Virus record (IMG/VR): IMGVR_UViG_3300046010_008626
Coordinates: 1-26,109 of that record
Strand: one strand, 5' to 3'
DNA length: 26,109 nucleotides
Source: a virus
This document shows, piece by piece, positions 23,220 to 26,109 of the stretch; the first letter of the stretch is position 1, and each line of letters begins with the position of its first letter. The position numbers and the translations under genes were made by a program. The notes under the pieces were generated by a model. The model saw nothing but the letters and a program-made list of their open reading frames with translations. It had not been told where the DNA came from and made no database searches.

Positions 23220-23503
23220 CAGGCGGTCTCCTCTTCTTCGTCTTCCATCTCCCAATAGCGAAGCTTTTTGAGATTTAGGTTTGCCGAAAGCCGGACGTTT
23301 CCCCCCGAATGCACATCGACAGTCTCAATCCTTATCTTCTTCACCATGTGTCGGGCGTTCATATCGGGTTCTTTCAACCCAAGACTTTCGTTGATTTCGT
23401 CGCAAACTGTCTTCCACGTTACGGTCTCGTCCTCTTTCAGACTGACGATAACGAAGGTCTCCATCGTCACCCTAAACTCTAAGTCTATGTACGGGTCGGT
23501 CAT
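23219..23503 (-). CDS. hypothetical protein
   Basis: This 94-residue protein begins MTDPYIDLEFRVTMETFVIV, with alternating beta strands, one helix and an acidic tail (WEMEDEEEETA). GAGGAGGACTGACC supplies its ribosome-binding site within the end of the 51-residue gene upstream. Not recognised. Confidence 0.62.
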   Translation of the reverse strand: MTDPYIDLEFRVTMETFVIVSLKEDETVTWKTVCDEINESLGLKEPDMNARHMVKKIRIETVDVHSGGNVRLSANLNLKKLRYWEMEDEEEETA

Positions 23504-23506
23504 TGG

Positions 23507-23662
23507 TCAGTCCTCCTCACGTTCGAACAGGTCAAAGCCTTGTTCGTTGCAGTATTCGATTACGTCTTCGATGGTCGCAAACCAGCACGCAGACAGAGGC
23601 GTGCCCCAGCGGTCCAACAGATAAAACCCAGCGTCTTCCTCGTATCCAAGAATGACAGGCAT
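23507..23662 (-). CDS. 51-residue hypothetical protein
   Basis: The frame encodes MPVILGYEEDAGFYLLDRWG and continues to EYCNEQGFDLFEREED, stop TGA. It fills what would otherwise be a 158-base gap. Its ATG overlaps the upstream stop as TGATG, and its stop lies three bases before the next start. Acidic, with two Cys and several Trp/Phe. Not recognised. Confidence 0.58.
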   Translation of the reverse strand: MPVILGYEEDAGFYLLDRWGTPLSACWFATIEDVIEYCNEQGFDLFEREED

Positions 23663-23871
23663 CAGGCAGTCTCCTCTTCAGAAGCCTCGTCGCAGAAGAC
23701 GAGCGTGGCGCGTTGCAGGATGTCGAGTACGTTAAGCTTCTCGCGGTTAGCCAGATGCAGGAGATCGGTGATCAGGTCCTGCAAGGCCTCCTCAGTGTCG
23801 GTCTGCCCCGTGTCCGTCATGAAACGGATCAGAGCGGCATGTGCCATGTCGGCGCGGTCGGTATTGTTCAC
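23662..23871 (-). CDS. conserved small phage protein
   Basis: The GTG at 23871 is chosen: the AAGGACC-rich sequence just before it, part of a GGTCC-TT-GGTCC repeat copy, can act as ribosome-binding site. TTG 23889 and ATG 23847 are alternatives. The product is 69 residues with MAHAALIRFMTDTGQTDTEE and then LQDLITDLLHLANRE, a layout (ALxxF, TG, acidic, DLLxDLxH) common in small phage proteins of unknown function. Confidence 0.65.
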   Translation of the reverse strand: MNNTDRADMAHAALIRFMTDTGQTDTEEALQDLITDLLHLANREKLNVLDILQRATLVFCDEASEEETA

Positions 23872-23904
23872 GGTCCTTGGTCCTTTCAACGAACAAGGGG
23901 TTGG

Positions 23905-23923
23905 GGGGGCTTACGCCGCCCCC
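23905..23923 (-). terminator. GC-rich hairpin at the end of the 72-residue gene
   Basis: GGGGGC (23905-23910) and GCCCCC (23918-23923) form a perfect 6-bp stem around a 7-base loop that includes the stop codon at 23911-23913. No T-tract follows on the minus strand, so it may pause or protect RNA rather than terminate. Confidence 0.3.
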
Positions 23924-24129
23924 TTCTCAGCAAAGTGGATGTGGTACGGATCGATCCGATGATCCGGGTTTGTGCTCTCAATGATCACGGTCTCAATGTT
24001 AGGTAACCACTTGTCGTTATCCTTCTTCTTTTTGATAGCCCTCTCAAGGGCGGGGCAGCTTTCAGAGAAGGAGAAGCATTGACCCGGCTCATCCTTGCGG
24101 CGGGTGTACAGAGCGTAACGTGATGCCAT
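23911..24129 (-). CDS. hypothetical small basic protein
   Basis: ATG 24129 is chosen because GAGAGGA lies eight bases upstream, and the frame open to 24252 reads through a promoter-like leader. The product is 72 residues, beginning MASRYALYTRRKDEPGQCFS, with a Lys-rich stretch (AIKKKKDNDKW) and ending DPYHIHFAEKGAA. Not recognised. Confidence 0.62.
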   Translation of the reverse strand: MASRYALYTRRKDEPGQCFSFSESCPALERAIKKKKDNDKWLPNIETVIIESTNPDHRIDPYHIHFAEKGAA

Positions 24130-24258
24130 GTGTCGGTCCTCTCTAATGGAGGCATGCCGCCTCCGGTTGACCCGCTTAACGTGGCACAGATATTTGACAT
24201 TGTAAACGGGTGAAAGTGTAAAAGATGGCCCAGACTGGTGAGCCTGGACCATTTTGGG
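24130..24258 (-). promoter_or_regulatory. leader with hairpin and GTTTACAAT element
   Basis: This 129-base gap has no convincing gene. On the minus strand it contains GTTTACAAT near 24200, which could supply a TACAAT -10, though a matching -35 is weak. Further downstream is a perfect GGAGGC/GCCTCC hairpin with 5-base loop (24148-24164), 19 bases before the next start codon. The hairpin could act as an attenuator or stabilise the transcript. Confidence 0.4.
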
Positions 24259-24513
24259 TCAATCCTTTTTAACCAGCCAAAAACGGTATTGGTCGTTCCC
24301 GATGCTACGGCTGATCAAAACCACATCGCCGGGAAACAGGTGGCTGTTCCGTTTCATAAACGAGATAAAGGATGTTCTGGCGACCATGCGCTCCTTCTTT
24401 CCGGTAACCACAAAACTGTCCCCGATCTCTAAGTCCTCCCAGTTGTACTTTTTATATGGGCGGTACTCATATTTTGGGGCGGGTACATTCTTCTCGATTT
24501 TAAGGGTAAACAT
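24259..24513 (-). CDS. small phage protein, DUF7303-like
   Basis: ATG 24513 is chosen; the longer frame to 24597 would run through the promoter. The product is 84 residues. The layout IEKNVPAP, a Tyr/Lys stretch, WEDLEIGDSFVVTGKKE, and a C-terminal strand ending QYRFWLVKKD resembles a common phage family in which I-x-x-x-x-P-x-P and a GDSF motif are conserved (DUF7303 by memory, unchecked). Function is unknown. It is probably the first gene of the leftward block. Confidence 0.65.
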   Translation of the reverse strand: MFTLKIEKNVPAPKYEYRPYKKYNWEDLEIGDSFVVTGKKERMVARTSFISFMKRNSHLFPGDVVLISRSIGNDQYRFWLVKKD

Positions 24514-24541
24514 CGGGCTGTCTCTGGTTGATGGAGAATAT

Positions 24542-24569
24542 AATATAGCCCTTGTGTTGTGTTTTGCAA
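24542..24569 (-). promoter_or_regulatory. candidate sigma70-type promoter driving the leftward block
   Basis: On the minus strand TTGCAA (24569-24564) and TATATT (24547-24542) are 16 bases apart, and the surrounding bases are AT-rich. It lies 28 bases upstream of the first leftward start codon. A GGACC-AC-GGACC motif copy (24591-24602) sits just upstream of the -35. Confidence 0.6.
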
Positions 24570-24631
24570 TACATGGGGGTGTTTGTCCTCGGACCACGGA
24601 CCTTGCTATAAGCAGGAGGGGTTATCAAAAC

Positions 24632-24844
24632 TTATACCAGCTAAGTCCTTGTTTCTAAATAGTTATCAAATTATAGGGGGTTGTTTCAAATACGGGGTTT
24701 CCGGCCCGACCCCCCTCAAATCACATACGTAAAACTACGTATAAAATTTGCCTAATGCAGCGAAGACCCCGTACCTGATCCTGTTTTCGTTTTGACCCCC
24801 GATATTTTGATAAGTATCTAGATTCAAGCACTTAGCTGGTATAA
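24632..24844. repeat. large imperfect inverted repeat (about 50-bp arms)
   Basis: The left arm 24632-24681 pairs with the right arm 24795-24844. By hand alignment, 43 of 50 positions match, including a perfect 14-bp outer block (TTATACCAGCTAAG). The 113 bases between the arms contain a further mirrored TACGGGGT/ACCCCGTA pair (24691-24698 and 24766-24773) and a central hairpin. Confidence 0.85.
24725..24742. repeat. central palindrome of the inverted-repeat region
   Basis: ATACGTA-AAAC-TACGTAT is a perfect 7-bp inverted repeat with a 4-base loop, centred within a few bases of the midpoint of the larger inverted repeat. Confidence 0.8.
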
Positions 24845-24933
24845 AGTTTACAATCTATGATAAGTTGGTGTCCTTTAGAGCAAAACCGATGCCGTGCTAT
24901 ACTGCGGCGTCTTCAACCGATGGAGGTTGCCTC

Positions 24934-25530
24934 GTGGCGCGAGCAAAAACCACGCACAAGCCCAAGCTTGATATCCTTGTGAACCCCAAGACCAAGGGTC
25001 TGACTGAAAAGCAGGAGAAGTTCTGCCGGATTTATGCCACCGAGGACGTTACGAGGACCGAGGCAGCAAAGCTTGCCGGATACTCGGACAGCGCCGCCTC
25101 TTGGGCGGGGTCTCGTTTTCTGAATGGCCGAGACTACCCCCAGATCCTCGCTCGGATTGCTGAAATCAAAGAGGAGCTATCGAAAAAATATGAGGTCACT
25201 TTCGACAACCACGTTCGACAGCTTGCCCGGATCCGAGACGCCGCATTTGAAAAGGGTAATTTTCCGGCTGCTGTCTCAGCCGAGAAAGCGCGCGGCGCCG
25301 CAGCAGGTTTATACGTCACTCGGCAGGAAATCTTGGTCGGTAAAATTGACCAGATGTCTCGCGAGGAAGTCCTAGCCGAGATTGCAAAACTGCAAACGGA
25401 GTTTCCCGTTCTTGCAAACGCGACAGCGCCGACCATCGACATGATCCGAGGACCGAGGAGCGAGGACGATATCGATGCGTTCGTTTCCGATCCGCAGCAA
25501 GAGGCTATCTTTGCGGAGCTGGACGAGTGA
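24934..25530 (+). CDS. terminase small subunit
   Basis: GTG 24934 is chosen because GGAGG (24922-24926) lies seven bases upstream; the frame open from 24865 adds an unlikely Cys-containing extension. The product is 198 residues. The segment LTEKQEKFCRIYATEDVTRT with EAAKLAGYSDSAAS is the typical N-terminal helix-turn-helix of Terminase_2-type small subunits, which bind the packaging site. A helical oligomerisation part follows (ARIAEIKEELSKKYEVT), then a C-terminal acidic tail likely to contact the large subunit. It sits directly downstream of the inverted-repeat region, consistent with packaging-site recognition there. The large subunit is not in the window. Confidence 0.88.
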   Translation: MARAKTTHKPKLDILVNPKTKGLTEKQEKFCRIYATEDVTRTEAAKLAGYSDSAASWAGSRFLNGRDYPQILARIAEIKEELSKKYEVTFDNHVRQLARIRDAAFEKGNFPAAVSAEKARGAAAGLYVTRQEILVGKIDQMSREEVLAEIAKLQTEFPVLANATAPTIDMIRGPRSEDDIDAFVSDPQQEAIFAELDE

Positions 25531-26078
25531 ACACCGAGGCAGCGGTATTTAAATACCTCAAGCGCAAACTGCCACAGGTGGACTGGCAGAGGATCGAAGC
25601 TTGGGTGGGAACGGGGGTGCCGGATGTAAACGGAGCCTTCCTGTGGCCTCCGGAAGGCCAGCAACAGGCCTTTGAAGTGTGGTGTGAGTTGAAGGTATGC
25701 AGAACAAAGGCCTACAAAACGAATGACCTGTGGCGTCCTTGCCAAATTGCATACATTACAAGGCGTTCTTGCATTATTGCAAACGTGTGGAACTTGGTCA
25801 GCCACCCTCGGGCAGAGGTCCTTTATATTTATTCAGGTGACAAAACGTCCGGTCTATCGACCGATTCGACAGGTTCGACAGATCCTGATCTGGTGCTGCC
25901 GTTCGATGGACCGTGGACCACGGCCCTTGATCTGTTCGCCTCTCGACAGGTTCGACAGGTTCGCCCGATAGATCCGACAGATCCGACAGATCCGACAGAT
26001 CCGACAGATTCGATAGATCCGCCGGCCGGCGGCCAAAGAAAAACCCCGCCAAGCGAAGGCCAGGCGGGGGTAAGTTGA
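25527..26078 (+). CDS. VRR-NUC/PD-(D/E)XK-like nuclease with repeat-encoded tail
   Basis: The 183-residue frame starts at GTG 25527, overlapping the terminase stop (GTGA). The first 105 residues resemble a small restriction-like nuclease: E24, GVPDVNGAF with D33, and FEVWCELK with E54 and K56, then RPCQIAYI with a conserved-type Gln. VRR-NUC proteins of this size often act as Holliday-junction or branch nucleases and are frequent next to phage terminases. From about residue 110 the sequence is low complexity; residues near 148-165 are DPT repeats encoded by the 9-bp tandem repeat, and the end runs through a terminator-like hairpin. The real functional end may be earlier. Confidence 0.7.
   Translation: MNTEAAVFKYLKRKLPQVDWQRIEAWVGTGVPDVNGAFLWPPEGQQQAFEVWCELKVCRTKAYKTNDLWRPCQIAYITRRSCIIANVWNLVSHPRAEVLYIYSGDKTSGLSTDSTGSTDPDLVLPFDGPWTTALDLFASRQVRQVRPIDPTDPTDPTDPTDSIDPPAGGQRKTPPSEGQAGVS
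25857..25888 (+). repeat. degenerate 9-bp repeat copies (TTCGACAGG type)
   Basis: Units TTCGACAGG and TTCGACAGA follow one another near 25865-25882, flanked by partial copies. They are related to the larger array at 25943-26017 and to 21208-21226 in the thermonuclease-like gene. Confidence 0.6.
25943..26017 (+). repeat. 9-bp tandem repeat array
   Basis: Two TCGACAGGT units (25943-25960), a 12-base interruption, four perfect TCCGACAGA units (25973-26008) and a diverged TTCGATAGA unit (26009-26017). The array is in frame and encodes Asp-Pro-Thr repeats in the nuclease-like gene. A perfect 14-bp palindrome, CCGCCGGCCGGCGG, follows at 26019-26032. Confidence 0.9.
26035..26069 (-). terminator. 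strong intrinsic terminator facing leftward
   Basis: Read on the minus strand, CCCCGCC (26069-26063) and GGCGGGG (26050-26044) form a perfect 7-bp GC stem around a 12-base loop, followed at once by TTTTTCTTT (26043-26035). This is a textbook rho-independent terminator for transcription entering from the right. On the plus strand the hairpin lacks a T-tract. Confidence 0.7.
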
Positions 26079-26109
26079 ACAGTGGAGAATCGAAAGATTA
26101 GATCCTTTT

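Larger units (their letters stand above)
24598..24933. other. AT-rich non-coding region between leftward and rightward genes
   Basis: No gene is visible for about 336 bases. The region holds a long inverted repeat (24632-24844), a central palindrome, G/C-run blocks (GGGGG at 24676-24680, CCCCCC at 24709-24714), four TTATCA/TGATAA sites in mirror arrangement, and extended -10-like TGGTATAA elements in each arm pointing outward. It is a candidate origin, packaging site or divergent promoter/operator. Confidence 0.6.

Noticed and set aside
24254-24658. Plus-strand frame of 134 codons across the first leftward gene and its promoter
   Set aside because: It runs opposite a gene with a recognisable GDSF-type motif and through the promoter-like region; no ribosome-binding site of note.
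25134-25805. Minus-strand frame of 223 codons opposite the terminase small subunit
   Set aside because: The plus-strand terminase and nuclease-like products have family motifs; this one has none.
25943-26017. Possible CRISPR array
   Set aside because: Units are 9 bp, directly tandem and in frame with a coding sequence; there are no spacers.
1-26109. tRNA genes, integrase, attachment sites or phage RNA polymerase
   Set aside because: None could be recognised by eye on either strand; absence in this window does not exclude them elsewhere in the genome.

Overview
The window is a piece of a double-stranded DNA tailed bacteriophage genome, most likely from a lytic phage of an alphaproteobacterium. 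The phage assignment rests on a virion-protein cluster, a complete phage-type replication module, a small terminase subunit and a long run of tiny overlapping genes. The host inference rests mainly on a GcrA-like gene, because GcrA is essentially an alphaproteobacterial regulator. No integrase, repressor, RNA polymerase, tRNA or CRISPR array is visible.

Layout. (1) Positions 1-8767, plus strand: four close-packed late genes. The first is cut by the window edge. They include a Gln/Ala/Gly-rich protein, a protein with AEGGEV-type motifs, and a 1783-residue ejection-type or polyvalent protein carrying an HELSH metallopeptidase-like motif. (2) 8768-10222, minus strand: a lone SNF2-type helicase that abuts the giant gene with no spacer. 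(3) 10223-10344: a divergent promoter region. (4) 10345-17166, plus strand: the replication module, with two small conserved genes, a putative ssDNA-binding protein with an SSB-like acidic tail, an archaeo-eukaryotic-type primase, a UvrD/Rep-type helicase, a zinc-ribbon miniprotein and a family A DNA polymerase with 3'-5' exonuclease. (5) 17141-24513, minus strand: more than twenty short genes, many joined by ATGA or TGATG overlaps. These include a DUF6378-like protein, a GcrA-like regulator, a thermonuclease-like protein with a signal-like N-terminus, a 30-residue membrane peptide and a C5-cytosine methyltransferase. A second conserved-looking reading frame is nested inside the methyltransferase gene. 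(6) 24598-24933: an AT-rich non-coding region with a large imperfect inverted repeat around a central palindrome. It lies between the leftward early-type genes and the rightward terminase gene. (7) 24934-26078, plus strand: the small terminase subunit and a VRR-NUC/PD-(D/E)XK-like nuclease whose tail is built of 9-bp repeats, ending in a strong terminator-like hairpin that faces leftward.

How the parts fit together (inference): leftward small genes are likely early takeover functions, including the GcrA mimic, DNA methylation and a nuclease. The rightward block from 10345 supplies a nearly self-sufficient replisome. The terminase and virion genes are late functions. The inverted-repeat region is the best candidate in the window for an origin, a packaging site or a divergent promoter/operator.

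Two short repeat families are scattered through coding and non-coding DNA: a GGWCC-NN-GGWCC motif with 7-bp spacing, and a TCCGACAGA-like 9-bp unit. All functional calls come from reading motifs by eye; no database search was run.
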